NCBI GenBank assembly: GCA_002786915.1
Contig: PCUV01000057.1
Location: 56,020-120,019, forward strand
DNA: 64,000 nt
From: Comamonadaceae bacterium CG12_big_fil_rev_8_21_14_0_65_59_15
GTDB taxonomy: Bacteria; Pseudomonadota; Gammaproteobacteria; Burkholderiales; Burkholderiaceae_C
Direction of reading: 5' to 3'
This document shows positions 1-8,956 of this stretch, piece after piece; the stretch's first letter is position 1, and each line of letters begins with the position of its first letter. The notes under the pieces are model-generated. The model was not told the DNA's origin. It saw only the letters and a list, made by a program, of their open reading frames with translations, and made no database searches. A program made the translations under genes and the position numbers.

Positions 1-956
1 CCAGAAGGTTGCGGCAGGCGCAGGCCCCAATTCAATTCTTCCAGCACGTCTTGCGCCGACTCGACCAGCTTGGCACCCTGCTTGATCAATGCGTGGCAGC
101 CGCGTGACTGCGCTGCGTGGATCGAGCCGGGAATAGCAAACACCTCTTTACCTTGTTCGGCGCTCAAGCGGGCCGTGATGAGTGAGCCCGAGCGCAAGGT
201 GGCTTCAACCACCAGGGTGCCGTTGGCCAGGCCGGCGATCAGGCGATTGCGGCGCGGAAAATTGGCCGTTAACGGGGGTGTGCCCAGCGGGTATTCGCTC
301 ACCAGTAGCCCGTGCCGTGCTATCTGGTGCGCCAGCTGATGATGCGCCTTGGGATAGACCCGGTCCAGTCCGGTGCCTATCACCGCCACAGTGCGGCCTT
401 CGGTCTCCAGCGCGCCAGCGTGCGCGGCACCATCGATACCCAGCGCCATACCGCTGACCACCGTCAAGCCCGCCTGCGCCAATGCTTTGGCAAACTGACG
501 CGCGTTGCTGACACCCTGCGGCGTCGGGTTGCGGCTGCCCACGATGGCCAGACTGGTTTGGGGGTTCAACGGTTGACCAGCGGCCTGGGCCGCGGAGGTG
601 TTGGTCGAGAAAGAGGCGCTGCCCAGCAGGTACAGCAGTAACGGCGGGTCGTCGAGTTGCAATAGGGCTGTGGGGTACAGCGGGCTGCCCAGCGACGCGA
701 TCTGGTGGCGCACACCATCGTCTTCCTGTCGCTGTAGCCAGGACCAGGTGGTTTCCACCATCTGCGGCAGAGATTCAGGCGGGTTGAGTAGGGCTTGTAA
801 CTGGGTCGGCCCTGCCACCTGACGCAGTGCGCTGGATGAATGCTCAAAAATGGTCTGTGGCAAGCCAAACGCTGCCAGCAGCTTGCGCGCGGTGACGGGG
901 CCGACGCCGTCTGACAGTGTCAGACGCAGCCAGGCGGCCAGTTCATCGCGCTCCAC
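1..956 (-). CDS. dprA: DNA-processing protein DprA (3' end cut off by window edge)
   Basis: DprA/Smf loads RecA onto incoming single-stranded DNA during natural transformation and acts in the cytoplasm. The visible 318 residues begin with a short helical domain (about 1-70). The Rossmann-like DprA core follows, with IVGSRNPT, SGMALGIDGAAH, GTGLDRVYP, SEYPLG, FPRRNRLIAGL and SGSLITA, which are family signatures. The family usually has about 360-390 residues, so only the C-terminal winged-helix part lies outside the window. The GTG at 956 is the only sensible start, because the frame upstream runs straight into the stop of the LysM gene 24 bases away. The two genes probably form one minus-strand operon; a LysM gene just upstream of dprA is common in Burkholderiales. 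Confidence 0.93.
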   Translation of the reverse strand, partial: MERDELAAWLRLTLSDGVGPVTARKLLAAFGLPQTIFEHSSSALRQVAGPTQLQALLNPPESLPQMVETTWSWLQRQEDDGVRHQIASLGSPLYPTALLQLDDPPLLLYLLGSASFSTNTSAAQAAGQPLNPQTSLAIVGSRNPTPQGVSNARQFAKALAQAGLTVVSGMALGIDGAAHAGALETEGRTVAVIGTGLDRVYPKAHHQLAHQIARHGLLVSEYPLGTPPLTANFPRRNRLIAGLANGTLVVEATLRSGSLITARLSAEQGKEVFAIPGSIHAAQSRGCHALIKQGAKLVESAQDVLEELNWGLRLPQPS

Positions 957-980
957 GGCTGTAGGGGTGAAGCGGCAAAG

Positions 981-2189
981 TCAAAGCGGGTTGACCAACC
1001 GGTCGCCAATCTTGACACCGTTCGTGATGTCGAGCACCAGCGCGTAAGAGAGCTTGTCAAAGGTGCGAAATACCATCAACAAGCCGTTGCGTTCATCGGG
1101 CAGCTTGATCGTCGGAAGCGTGGGATCGGTCTTGTCCACTACGCGCGCACCGTCTTGCAAAATAGCTAGTACATGGCCGCTTTCGATGCCATCTGCCGTT
1201 CCCCGGTTGATGGCTACCACCTGGTTTTGAGCGGCGTTCACCACCGCACTACCGTAAACCGACACGATGCGCGCGTCCACCGGCTGACGGGGTGCGTGCG
1301 GCACATAGCTCTGTATTTGGGGCGCAGGCTCGGGTAGCAGTCGGTCACCAGCACGCATTTCTTCCTTGGCCTTGACGATGTCAATGGTGGCCGGGACGAT
1401 CTCGGTGCGCATCTTGCCGTCCTGGCCCAGAGTTTCCTGCGTAGTTTCACTGCGTGCGAGCAGTGCTTTGCCAATGTACTGCGCCTCGTAGCCCAGCACC
1501 TCGGCGGTGACCGGGTCTTTCAGGGGCGTCGCGTTACGGAATACGCGAAACTGTCGCTGAGCCTGGTTGACGTTGTCGATCAACTCGTTGGACGACGCGC
1601 TGCGCGCGTAGGCGCGGTCACCCCGCGTCAGCAAAACGCGGCTGTCTTGCGCTGAAACAATGCGTGGCGCGCCCGACAGTGTGGCCTCATCAACGATGAG
1701 CGGTTCAGCTAGAAAGGGCTCGATCAGGTGGTTTTGCAGGGTCGGCAATGCGCCGCTGGTCAGCGACTCAGCGCGCACGCGCGGTGACAGTTTGACGGTG
1801 GGCACGCTGCCTTGCGCTGTGGCTTGTGTTGTCAGTGTGGCACGTCCATTGGCCTGGATCAGATACAGCGTTTGGCCAGGGTAAATCAGGTGCGGGTTTT
1901 TGATGTCGGCCAGGTTCATGCCCCACAGCTCGGGCCAGCGCCAGGGCGACTTCAGGAACAGTCCGGAAATGTTCCATAAGGTATCGCCAGGCACAACGGT
2001 ATGGCTGACGGGTGTATCAGCGCGCAGTTCACTCAGTGCCACACCACGTTGTGCTGCCTGTTGCGCGGTGGCGCGTTGTTCGGGGGTGACAGGGTAGGGC
2101 TGCGCTTGGGATGCGGTACTGGAGAGCAGGGCGACTGCCAGAAAGCCCAACGCAGAAGATAAGAGGCTGTCAGAAAAAGGTTTTGCCAT
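981..2189 (-). CDS. Secreted LysM-domain peptidoglycan-binding protein
   Basis: The likely product is an exported cell-wall-binding protein of about 402 residues. From the chosen ATG the N-terminus reads MAKPFSDSLLSSALGFLAVA, followed by an LSSTASQAQ segment: a signal peptide with cleavage after AQA. One LysM motif lies at about residues 62-111 (from SHTVVPGDTLWNI to YPGQTLYLI). The remaining roughly 290 residues have no domain I recognise, but this long C-terminal part is usual for the Burkholderiales protein encoded next to dprA. The frame stays open upstream to 2336; ATGs at 2204 and 2216 are alternatives, and I chose 2189 for the clean signal peptide. It is divergent from def and lies 24 bases upstream of dprA. 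Confidence 0.85.
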   Translation of the reverse strand: MAKPFSDSLLSSALGFLAVALLSSTASQAQPYPVTPEQRATAQQAAQRGVALSELRADTPVSHTVVPGDTLWNISGLFLKSPWRWPELWGMNLADIKNPHLIYPGQTLYLIQANGRATLTTQATAQGSVPTVKLSPRVRAESLTSGALPTLQNHLIEPFLAEPLIVDEATLSGAPRIVSAQDSRVLLTRGDRAYARSASSNELIDNVNQAQRQFRVFRNATPLKDPVTAEVLGYEAQYIGKALLARSETTQETLGQDGKMRTEIVPATIDIVKAKEEMRAGDRLLPEPAPQIQSYVPHAPRQPVDARIVSVYGSAVVNAAQNQVVAINRGTADGIESGHVLAILQDGARVVDKTDPTLPTIKLPDERNGLLMVFRTFDKLSYALVLDITNGVKIGDRLVNPL

Positions 2190-2319
2190 GACTGTGTTTA
2201 CCATGTTGCATCGCATGAAATTTTGCGCCCAAGCCCTTGTTTGGACAACGATTGTCGCCGCAGCGACGCGGCGCGGCACGGAAAAATAGCGAAAATAGCG
2301 ACATTCCGGAACCGATCTT

Positions 2320-2829
2320 ATGGCATTGCTCCCCATTCTTTGTTATCCCGACCCCAAATTGCACACCGTGGCTGCGCCTGTGGCGGCGGTGGACGCGCGC
2401 ATTCGCACGCTGGTCAGCGACATGCTCGAAACCATGTACGAGGCCAAAGGCATCGGACTGGCCGCCACCCAGGTGAATGTGCACGAGCGCCTGATCGTGA
2501 TTGATGTGTCAGAGCAACGTGACGCGCCGCTGGTGCTGATCAACCCCGAACTGCTCTGGACCAGTGAGCAGACGCACCTCAATGAAGAGGGCTGCCTGTC
2601 GGTGCCCGGTATTTACGACGGCGTGATGCGCCACGACGCCGTCAAGGTGCAGGCGCTTGACGGCAACGGCCAGCGCCGGCTGATCGAAACCGATGGTTTG
2701 CTGGCCGTCTGCATTCAACACGAAATGGACCACCTGCTGGGCAAGGTGTTTGTGGAATACCTTTCACCCCTGAAACGCAACCGCATCAAGACCAAAATGC
2801 TTAAGGCGCAGCGCGAGGCGCGGTCTTGA
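2320..2829 (+). CDS. def: Peptide deformylase
   Basis: Removes the formyl group from the N-terminal methionine of nascent proteins; a cytoplasmic metalloenzyme. The 169-residue length is normal. All three family motifs are present: GIGLAATQ (44-51), EGCLS (90-94, metal ligand Cys92) and HEMDH (134-138, two metal-binding histidines and the catalytic Glu). The ATG start gives the usual short N-terminus. It is the first gene of a plus-strand pair with fmt, its partner in N-formylmethionine metabolism; their reading frames overlap by four bases. The divergent LysM gene shares the upstream control region. Confidence 0.97.
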   Translation: MALLPILCYPDPKLHTVAAPVAAVDARIRTLVSDMLETMYEAKGIGLAATQVNVHERLIVIDVSEQRDAPLVLINPELLWTSEQTHLNEEGCLSVPGIYDGVMRHDAVKVQALDGNGQRRLIETDGLLAVCIQHEMDHLLGKVFVEYLSPLKRNRIKTKMLKAQREARS

Positions 2830-3785
2830 AGCTGGTTTTTGCCGGCACGCCAGAGTTTGCTGCCGTGGCGCTGCGGGCGCTCATTGCTGCGGGTCATGAA
2901 GTGGCGCTGGTGTTGACGCAGCCCGACCGCCCGGGCGGCCGGGGCCTGAAGCTACAGGCGTCGCCGGTCAAACAAGTGGCGCAGCAGCACGGCATCGCCG
3001 TGGCGCAGCCACGCGGCCTGCGGCTGGACGGCAAATTTCCGGACGATGCACGCGCCTCCCAAGCTGCCTTGCACGCCGCGCAGGCCGACGCCATGGTGGT
3101 GGCGGCGTACGGGCTGATTCTGCCCACCTGGGTGTTGCAAGCGCCCCGCCACGGCTGCTTCAATATTCACGCCTCCCTGCTGCCACGCTGGCGCGGTGCA
3201 GCGCCGATCCACCGCGCGGTTGAAGCGGGTGACGCGCAAACGGGTGTCACCATTATGCAGATGGACGCCGGCCTTGACACCGGCGATATGCTGCTGCGGC
3301 AGAGTGTTGCCATTGGCGACGCCGACACCACCGGCACGCTGCACGACACGCTGGCACAACGGGGGGCAGAGTTGATGCTACAGGCGCTGGTGCGCTTGCA
3401 GCAGGGCAGCCTCACGCGCACGCCCCAGGCGGCTGAGGGCGTCAGCTACGCTGCCAAGGTAGAAAAGCACGAGGCGGTTATGGACTGGTCGCACAGCGCG
3501 CAGGACATTGTGCGGCGCGTGCGCGCCTTCAACCCGCAGCCGGGCACCAGCACGCTGCTGGACGGCGTGGCGCTCAAAATCTGGGCGGCCCGAGTCGGCG
3601 AAGCGCTTGCGCCGGGCTTCCATGTTTACGGTGAAATTATGGCCATAGCACCTGATGGTATTGCGGTAGCAGCTATGGATTCAATAGTTGTTTTGACCGA
3701 GTTGCAGCGCGCCGGGGGCAAGCGTTTGCCGGTTGCAGATTTCTTGCGTGGCTGTGCGCTGCGCGTCGGTCAGCAACTGGGTTAG
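2826..3785 (+). CDS. fmt: Methionyl-tRNA formyltransferase
   Basis: Transfers a formyl group from 10-formyl-tetrahydrofolate to initiator methionyl-tRNA. The 319-residue protein has the N-terminal formyltransferase fold with the catalytic set Asn113, His115 and Asp151 (in [20 protein letters not shown] and LDTGDM), then the C-terminal tRNA-binding domain. The start is a TTG whose last bases overlap the def stop (TTGA), which implies translational coupling. An upstream ATG is not available. Residues about 270-288 fall in an AT-richer stretch that matches the dispersed repeat described separately. That stretch lies in the less conserved C-terminal domain and keeps the frame open. Confidence 0.96.
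   Translation: MKLVFAGTPEFAAVALRALIAAGHEVALVLTQPDRPGGRGLKLQASPVKQVAQQHGIAVAQPRGLRLDGKFPDDARASQAALHAAQADAMVVAAYGLILPTWVLQAPRHGCFNIHASLLPRWRGAAPIHRAVEAGDAQTGVTIMQMDAGLDTGDMLLRQSVAIGDADTTGTLHDTLAQRGAELMLQALVRLQQGSLTRTPQAAEGVSYAAKVEKHEAVMDWSHSAQDIVRRVRAFNPQPGTSTLLDGVALKIWAARVGEALAPGFHVYGEIMAIAPDGIAVAAMDSIVVLTELQRAGGKRLPVADFLRGCALRVGQQLG
3634..3688 (+). repeat. Copy of dispersed ~45-base element inside fmt
   Basis: An AT-richer segment carrying the blocks ggccatagc, gcggtagcagctat and ggattcaatag, in the same order and spacing as the copies at 39064 and 29343. It is in frame within the fmt C-terminal domain. Its membership in the family rests on alignment by eye. Confidence 0.45.
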
Positions 3786-3796
3786 ACGTAAGCGCT

Positions 3797-4540
3797 GTGT
3801 TTTTCCAACCCACGTTGTACCGCCACCCCGAATTCCGCGTCGGTGCGCTTGACGCCATGGCGGCAGCGCCGGGTCTGGCCGCCTGGGGGCTGATGATGGG
3901 CGTGGCGATGGTGGACTCTGGCCTGAGCACGTTCGAGGCGCTGCTGATGGGTTGCATCGTCTTTGCCGGCAGCTCGCAGTTGGCCGCCATTCCGCTGATT
4001 GCCGTTGGCGCGCCCATGTGGGTGGTGCTGGCCACCGGTTTTTGCGTGAACCTGCGCTTTGTCGTGTTCAGCGCGCACCTGCGCCCGTACATGATGCATT
4101 TGCCGCTGTGGCAACGTCTGCTCACCGGCTACCTGACCACTGATCTGAGCTACGTCTTGTTCATCCGGCGTTTTCCGCAGTCTGACAGCACAGTCGCGGA
4201 GCGGCACGCGCAGCAGGCCTACCTGGCGGGCAATTGCGGCGTCAACTGGACCGCCTGGGTCGGTTGCACCGTGTTGGGCGTGTTCCTGGCGGCGCTGATT
4301 CCGACACGCTGGGGGCTGGGTTTTGCTGGCATTTTGGCTTTGCTGGGCATATTGGCGTCGCTGGCGTCGAGCCCGTTACGTTGGGTCAGCGCCGGTGTAG
4401 CGGGGGCGGCGGCGGTGGCAGCGTACGCGCTGCCGCTCAAGCTCAACATTTTGCTGGCTATCGCGGCAGCGGTGGCGCTGTGCCTGTTGCTTGAAGCCAT
4501 GCGAGCGCCGGGTCAACCAGCCGTTGATGAAGCAGCATGA
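3797..4540 (+). CDS. azlC: AzlC-family branched-chain amino acid exporter, large subunit
   Basis: AzlC together with AzlD forms an inner-membrane exporter (LivHM/BrnFE type) for branched-chain amino acids or their analogues. The 247-residue protein is strongly hydrophobic with about seven or eight membrane segments. It has typical AzlC features: an N-terminal GALDAMAAAPGLAAWGLMMG, then LLMGCIVFAGSSQLAAIPLI, followed by a segment resembling LRFVVFSAHLRPYM. The GTG at 3797 is the first start in frame; a later start is possible. The last four bases overlap azlD as ATGA. It lies 11 bases after fmt, so read-through from def-fmt is likely. Confidence 0.9.
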   Translation: MFFQPTLYRHPEFRVGALDAMAAAPGLAAWGLMMGVAMVDSGLSTFEALLMGCIVFAGSSQLAAIPLIAVGAPMWVVLATGFCVNLRFVVFSAHLRPYMMHLPLWQRLLTGYLTTDLSYVLFIRRFPQSDSTVAERHAQQAYLAGNCGVNWTAWVGCTVLGVFLAALIPTRWGLGFAGILALLGILASLASSPLRWVSAGVAGAAAVAAYALPLKLNILLAIAAAVALCLLLEAMRAPGQPAVDEAA

Positions 4541-4890
4541 CAGCGGGGCAAACCGATCTGTGGACGGTGGCTGTGATCGTCGCGCTGGCGCTGATCACGG
4601 TGCTGACGCGCACGCTGTTTTTTATCTCCAGCAAGCCGTGGCACCTGCCACACTGGGCGCAGCGTGGCCTACAGTACGCGCCGATTGCTGCGCTGGCGGC
4701 AGTGATCGTGCCCGAGATCATCATGACGCAAGGGCATGTCATCAGCACCTGGCAAGACGCGCGGCTGTTTGGGGCGCTGGCCGGTGCGGCGTGGTTTTAC
4801 GCGCGCCGCGGCCAGGGGCAGGCGGTGTTGGGCACCATTGTGGTGGGAATGCTGATCTATCTGCCACTGCACCTGGTCTGGCACTGGTAA
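4537..4890 (+). CDS. azlD: AzlD-family branched-chain amino acid exporter, small subunit
   Basis: Small partner of AzlC in branched-chain amino-acid export across the inner membrane. The 117-residue protein has about four hydrophobic segments and the AzlD layout: an N-terminal membrane helix, a short basic loop (ISSKPWHLPHWAQRGLQYAP), then IAALAAVIVPEI and a C-terminal pair of helices ending LIYLPLHLVWHW. The start ATG overlaps the azlC stop by four bases, as expected for a stoichiometric pair. It is the last gene of this plus-strand run. Confidence 0.9.
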   Translation: MTAGQTDLWTVAVIVALALITVLTRTLFFISSKPWHLPHWAQRGLQYAPIAALAAVIVPEIIMTQGHVISTWQDARLFGALAGAAWFYARRGQGQAVLGTIVVGMLIYLPLHLVWHW

Positions 4891-4937
4891 CACGGTGACG
4901 GGGCTACGCTGCGGCGCTGGCGTGCATCCAGCGGGCA

Positions 4938-4968
4938 CTGGATTCCTGCCGGCGCAGCAATGACGACG
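4938..4968. repeat. REP-like extragenic element
   Basis: The stretch ctggattcctgccggcgc followed by agcaatgacg resembles a short imperfectly palindromic element widespread between proteobacterial genes (ggattcc-cgcctgcgc-ggaatgacg type). It lies in the 188-base gap after azlD, near the end of the converging histidine-kinase gene. Recognised from memory of the motif. Confidence 0.5.
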
Positions 4969-5078
4969 CATCAATGGCTTGGCACGGGAACAAATTGATG
5001 CTCGCCTTCAGGGCCCTGTGTAATATACAAATAGTAGCTGGTCATGCCTGTCAGACAGGGTCTTTGATCCTATTTTGT

Positions 5079-7037
5079 TTATGAAGTTGGGGTTTTTGCG
5101 ATCGCCCGCTGCAGGGCGATGGCCAAGGCTTCTAGGTTCACCGGTTTAAGCAGATAGTCGTTCGCACCGGCCTCGATGGCGGCCTGGCGCTCCTCTGCCA
5201 GAGCACCGGCCGAGCAAGCGATGATGGGCACCGCCAGCGCACTCTGGCGCAGACGCCGCGTCGCTTCCAGCCCGTCCATGACCGGCATCTGGGTGTCCAT
5301 CAGGATCACATCAAAAGGCTCGCGCAGGGCGATCTCAACCGCCTCTTGCCCGTCCACGGCCATGGTCGGATCGGCACCGCCTAAGCGTTTAAGCATGCCG
5401 CACATCACCAGGCGGTTCACCGGGTGATCTTCCACCAGCAACACCCGCACGGCACGGCTGAGCGGCTGCGCCGTTGGCGTGACCGGCGCTGGCACCGTAC
5501 CCAGCCCGGCGCTGGCTGGCCTGGGCGGCTGTGCTTGCACCACCGCCAGGCGTGCGGTAAACCAGAATTCGCTGCCCTGCCCGACCGCGCTGTTGACGCC
5601 AACGGTGCCGCCCATCAGTTCGGCCAGGCGTTTGCATATCACCAGCCCCAACCCGGTGCCGCCGTATTTGCGCGTCGTGGAGCTGTCGGCCTGCTCAAAA
5701 CTGCGAAACAAACGCCCGGACTGTTCGGGCGTGAGGCCAATACCAGTGTCGCGTACGGCAAAGCGCAGCCACACGCTGTCACCCGCGTGCGCGCCAGCAG
5801 CGTCGAGCGTGACCTGAACCTCGATGCGCCCCTTTTCGGTGAACTTGAAGGCGTTGCCCACCAGGTTGAACAAAATCTGGCGCAGGCGCACCGGGTCGCC
5901 GCGCAGGGTCTCGGGTACAGCGGCGTCGGCGCTACAGGCAAAGGCCGGGCCGTCCGGGCGCAGTCGCAGGCGAAACAGCGTGGCTACCTCGTCGAGCAGC
6001 GGCCGGAGCGCGAAATCGGTGCTTTCCAGCGTCAACTTGCCGGCTTCGATTTTCGAGTAATCCAGAATGTCGTTGAGGATCGCCAGCAACGTTTGGCCGC
6101 TGGAGCGGATGACGCGCACATAGTCGGCCTGCTCGGGGGTGAGCGCGCTGCCCGCAAGCAATTCGGCCACACCCAGCACGCCATTCATGGGGGTACGAAT
6201 CTCATGCGACATCATGGCCAGAAACTCGCCCTTGGCGGCGCTGGCACGGGTCGCTTCATCGCGCGCGGCGATCAGCTCGGCCTGCGCGCGGTAGCGCTCG
6301 CTGACATCGTGGTACGAATAGACGCGGCCAATGATTTCGTCGTCGGCGTTGGCGGTCTGCACGCTGCACTCAAACACCCGGCCGTCGCGCAGGTGCAGCG
6401 TCGTAAAGGCATGACCGAGCGGAGCCAGCCCAGCGCCAGCGCCCGGGTCGGTAGGCCACGCCACGTCACTCGGGCATTGCGCTTGCAGGTAGGCCATGAC
6501 GCCTGCGTCATCACGCTCGGCCAGCAGCTTGGACGGTATCGCCCACATGGCCGAAAAGCGTTGATTCATGTTGATGATGGCCCCCTGGTGGTCCACCAGC
6601 AAAATGCCGTCGGCTGTGGCCTCCAGCGTGGCGCGCAGGCGCGAGCCCAGGTTGAGCAACTCGGCCTCGATCTGGTTGCGGGCCGAAACCGGTGTGGCGC
6701 GCAGGGTGTAGCGCAGCGGCTGTTCACTGACCCGGCAGACCGACTTGGCAACGTCAAGCACCTGACCGTCGTGGCAACGCAGCGCGCCCTGTGCGGTGCG
6801 TTCGCTGGCATAAGCGTGCAGCTCGTCCCAGAAAAAAAGATCGGACAGCGCGCACTCAAATTCGCCGATCGGCTGGCCGATCAAGTCGTCGCTGCGGTAG
6901 CCCAGCAGCTGCAACGCCGCCGGGTTGGCCGCCAGGATGGTCAGGTTGGCACCGTCGATCAGCAACAGGATCTCGCCACTGCCTTGCAGCAGCAGCGCAT
7001 CCAGCGTGCTGGCCCCGGGTAACGCGTTCATGCCCAC
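5079..7037 (-). CDS. Hybrid sensor histidine kinase (PAS-PAS-HisKA-HATPase-REC)
   Basis: A 652-residue cytoplasmic hybrid kinase with no clear membrane segment. Order: PAS (about 15-115), second PAS (about 135-250), HisKA with the phospho-accepting His278 in EFLAMMSHEIRTPMNG, a HATPase_c domain (N-box ILFNLVGNAFKFT near 390; GTGLGLVICKRL), and a C-terminal receiver with its Asp near residue 580 in VILMDTQMPVMDG. There is no Hpt domain, so phosphate would need a separate carrier; one is encoded divergently at 8590. The gene overlaps the end of the HD-GYP gene by 10 bases, so the two are co-translated. The second codon-3 ATG (7031) is an alternative start. Confidence 0.92.
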   Translation of the reverse strand: MGMNALPGASTLDALLLQGSGEILLLIDGANLTILAANPAALQLLGYRSDDLIGQPIGEFECALSDLFFWDELHAYASERTAQGALRCHDGQVLDVAKSVCRVSEQPLRYTLRATPVSARNQIEAELLNLGSRLRATLEATADGILLVDHQGAIINMNQRFSAMWAIPSKLLAERDDAGVMAYLQAQCPSDVAWPTDPGAGAGLAPLGHAFTTLHLRDGRVFECSVQTANADDEIIGRVYSYHDVSERYRAQAELIAARDEATRASAAKGEFLAMMSHEIRTPMNGVLGVAELLAGSALTPEQADYVRVIRSSGQTLLAILNDILDYSKIEAGKLTLESTDFALRPLLDEVATLFRLRLRPDGPAFACSADAAVPETLRGDPVRLRQILFNLVGNAFKFTEKGRIEVQVTLDAAGAHAGDSVWLRFAVRDTGIGLTPEQSGRLFRSFEQADSSTTRKYGGTGLGLVICKRLAELMGGTVGVNSAVGQGSEFWFTARLAVVQAQPPRPASAGLGTVPAPVTPTAQPLSRAVRVLLVEDHPVNRLVMCGMLKRLGGADPTMAVDGQEAVEIALREPFDVILMDTQMPVMDGLEATRRLRQSALAVPIIACSAGALAEERQAAIEAGANDYLLKPVNLEALAIALQRAIAKTPTS

Positions 7038-8383
7038 CCCCCCGGCTTGCTGCCTGGTTCAGTTTGAGTTCCATCAAAAAAGTAAGTAACGTGTTTGCGC
7101 GGGTTTAAGTACGCCGCCGCAGGCGCGGGCAGCATCACTGGTGAAATGGCTTTGGTGATATTGATGTCGGGTTCCTGCTCCAGGTCTAGCATGATCGCCT
7201 CGGCCAGGGGCACGTTCGGGTCATAGACCATGACCCATGGTCGCAGCGGTTTACGCGGGTTGACCGAAGTCACCAGCGCCAGCGCGTCGTTAGACAAATG
7301 CACGATTGAGCCGGGCGGATAGACGCCCAGGCTACGCACCAGCAACTGTAGTGCCTTGACGTCAAACTTGCTGCGCCGCTGCGCAAACATGAACGACAGC
7401 GCCTGGTGCGGTGTCATGGCTTTTTTGAGGTCCACCGGGTTACACAGGTTGTCGTAAAAATTGACCAGCGAGACCAGCCGTGCCGCTGGTGTCATGGCGT
7501 CTGCCTTGAGCCCCTTGGGGTAGCCGCTGCCATCGGCCAGCTCGTGGTGTTGCGCCACCACGGCCAGCGCCCCGCAGGCGATACCCAGCTTCTGGGCCAT
7601 CGTGACACCATAGTCAACATGTTGCTGGCGCAAGTTGCGCTCGGCCTGGTTGTAGTCTTCAGGCGACTTGCGCAGCACCCGGTCCGGGATGTCCATCAAG
7701 CCAACATCGTGCAGCATGGCACCGATGCCCAGATCGCGCGCAGCGGCCACGTCCAGCCCCATTTCTTGCGCCAGCATCATGGCCAGAATGGTGACGTTCA
7801 GGCTGTGGTAGTAAACATCTTCGCCGCCTGCCCTTTCACCCATCACATGCAAGGTGGCGTCTGGATTTTCCAGAAAGGCATCGGTCATCTGGCCCACCAG
7901 CGCGCCCATTTCTTCCAGCGTTTCTTTTGGCATGGACAATAAATTGCGGTTCAAACTCTTCATCACGGCACCGGCTTTGGAGAACGCCCGCTCTACATTG
8001 GCCAGTTGTTCACGCCGCTGCGCCAGCGCCCGCACGCGCTCGCGTTTGGCCAGTTGGGCCGGGCTTTGCTGCGCCGGTGCGGACGCCGGGGCCTCGGCAG
8101 GGCGTGGCTCGACCGCACGCGACAATCCGGTCGGCAGGCACGCCGCCAGCGCTTGCGCATCGCTGCGCTGCGGATCGATGCGGTAACGCGCCAGCTTGAG
8201 CGCGCGCAATCCATGCAATTGGTCGTCGTTGCGGATCTTGAAGCTGTTGAGCGTGAAATCATGCGCAAACCAGGGCACATCCAGGCTCACGAACAAACCC
8301 AGGCAAAGCCGGTCTGGCGTGACAAAAAAGTTGTTTGGCGCATCACTGGCGCACGGTTTTGACGTCGCTTCTTGCATGGGCAT
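7028..8383 (-). CDS. HD-GYP cyclic-di-GMP phosphodiesterase with N-terminal DUF3391
   Basis: Predicted to hydrolyse c-di-GMP in the cytoplasm. The 451 residues comprise an N-terminal DUF3391-like region (about 15-95), a Pro/Ala-rich linker, and an HD-GYP domain from about 170. Metal-site motifs are visible: His193 (YYHSLN), His225-Asp226, His255, His279-His280 and DGSGYP (284-289). The usual HDIGK is HDVGL here, and HHERxDG is HHELADG; the metal ligands and GYP are intact, so activity is plausible. It is transcribed with the hybrid kinase that follows it, away from the divergent Hpt and chemotaxis genes, which suggests joint control of motility and c-di-GMP. Confidence 0.9.
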   Translation of the reverse strand: MPMQEATSKPCASDAPNNFFVTPDRLCLGLFVSLDVPWFAHDFTLNSFKIRNDDQLHGLRALKLARYRIDPQRSDAQALAACLPTGLSRAVEPRPAEAPASAPAQQSPAQLAKRERVRALAQRREQLANVERAFSKAGAVMKSLNRNLLSMPKETLEEMGALVGQMTDAFLENPDATLHVMGERAGGEDVYYHSLNVTILAMMLAQEMGLDVAAARDLGIGAMLHDVGLMDIPDRVLRKSPEDYNQAERNLRQQHVDYGVTMAQKLGIACGALAVVAQHHELADGSGYPKGLKADAMTPAARLVSLVNFYDNLCNPVDLKKAMTPHQALSFMFAQRRSKFDVKALQLLVRSLGVYPPGSIVHLSNDALALVTSVNPRKPLRPWVMVYDPNVPLAEAIMLDLEQEPDINITKAISPVMLPAPAAAYLNPRKHVTYFFDGTQTEPGSKPGGWA

Positions 8384-8533
8384 GTCGCCAGTCTAACCGG
8401 GTCGATCAGAGCCGGCCCGCCGCCAACCGTGCGCTGGCACGATGCATGAATTACAAAGCGCGCAGGCCGAAACCGCGCCCGGATTGGAAAACTCCGCATG
8501 CCCGGACCTGCCTTCGCACCGGTAACGACTCAG

Positions 8534-8565
8534 TAGAATGGATCGATTGTGACGCGAGGTGTCAC
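8534..8565 (+). promoter_or_regulatory. Probable -10 box and dyad upstream of the Hpt/chemotaxis run
   Basis: TAGAAT at 8534-8539 fits a sigma-70 -10 box; no strong -35 is seen. Just downstream is a perfect 5-bp dyad, GTGAC-N7-GTCAC (8549-8565), near the expected transcript start. It could be an operator or a leader hairpin. It lies 24 bases upstream of the Hpt start. Confidence 0.4.
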
Positions 8566-8589
8566 CGAGTTTTACAGAAGAGAGTCGTT

Positions 8590-8946
8590 ATGGAGACTGT
8601 TGGAGCAACAAATGGCGTACCGCGTCTGGATCTGTCGCGCGGGCTTGACATGATGGGCTCTGAGGCTGAGTTGCGCAATATTCTGGTGACCGTCGTGACC
8701 AGTCTGGCGACTGACCTGCCCACCATTGACAAAGCGCTGAAAAACGGTGACGTAGCCACAGCGAACCGCTTGTTGCACGCCATGAAGGGCTATATGCCGA
8801 TCATCGGGTCTGAGGCACTGATTGCGCAGGTGGTGGCGGTGGAACACCTGAGCAAAACCGCCGCCGCCGACGTGCTGCGCGCTTATCAGCAATTGGTCCC
8901 CGAGCTGCAAGGCTTGCTGACTGAAATTCAAAACTTTCTGGCTTAG
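8590..8946 (+). CDS. Stand-alone histidine phosphotransfer (Hpt) protein
   Basis: A 118-residue helical protein whose LLHAMKGYMPIIG segment matches the Hpt pattern (HxxKGxxxxxG) with phospho-accepting His63. Hpt proteins pass phosphate between receiver domains in multistep phosphorelays. The start ATG at 8590 follows a good ribosome site (agaagagag). The frame is open further upstream, but that part is not Hpt-like. A receiver protein follows 10 bases later, and a hybrid kinase lacking its own Hpt is encoded on the opposite strand nearby. The three could form one relay; this is inferred from domain content and proximity. Confidence 0.87.
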   Translation: METVGATNGVPRLDLSRGLDMMGSEAELRNILVTVVTSLATDLPTIDKALKNGDVATANRLLHAMKGYMPIIGSEALIAQVVAVEHLSKTAAADVLRAYQQLVPELQGLLTEIQNFLA

Positions 8947-8956
8947 GATACACACT

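Noticed and set aside
1140..1200. Further copy of the dispersed element in the LysM gene (aaaatagctag)
   Set aside because: Only one block matches; too short to count.
5424..7022. 532-codon open frame antisense to the hybrid kinase
   Set aside because: It mirrors the kinase gene codon for codon; the product has no domain, and the kinase motifs on the other strand are unambiguous. Long antisense frames are expected at this GC content.
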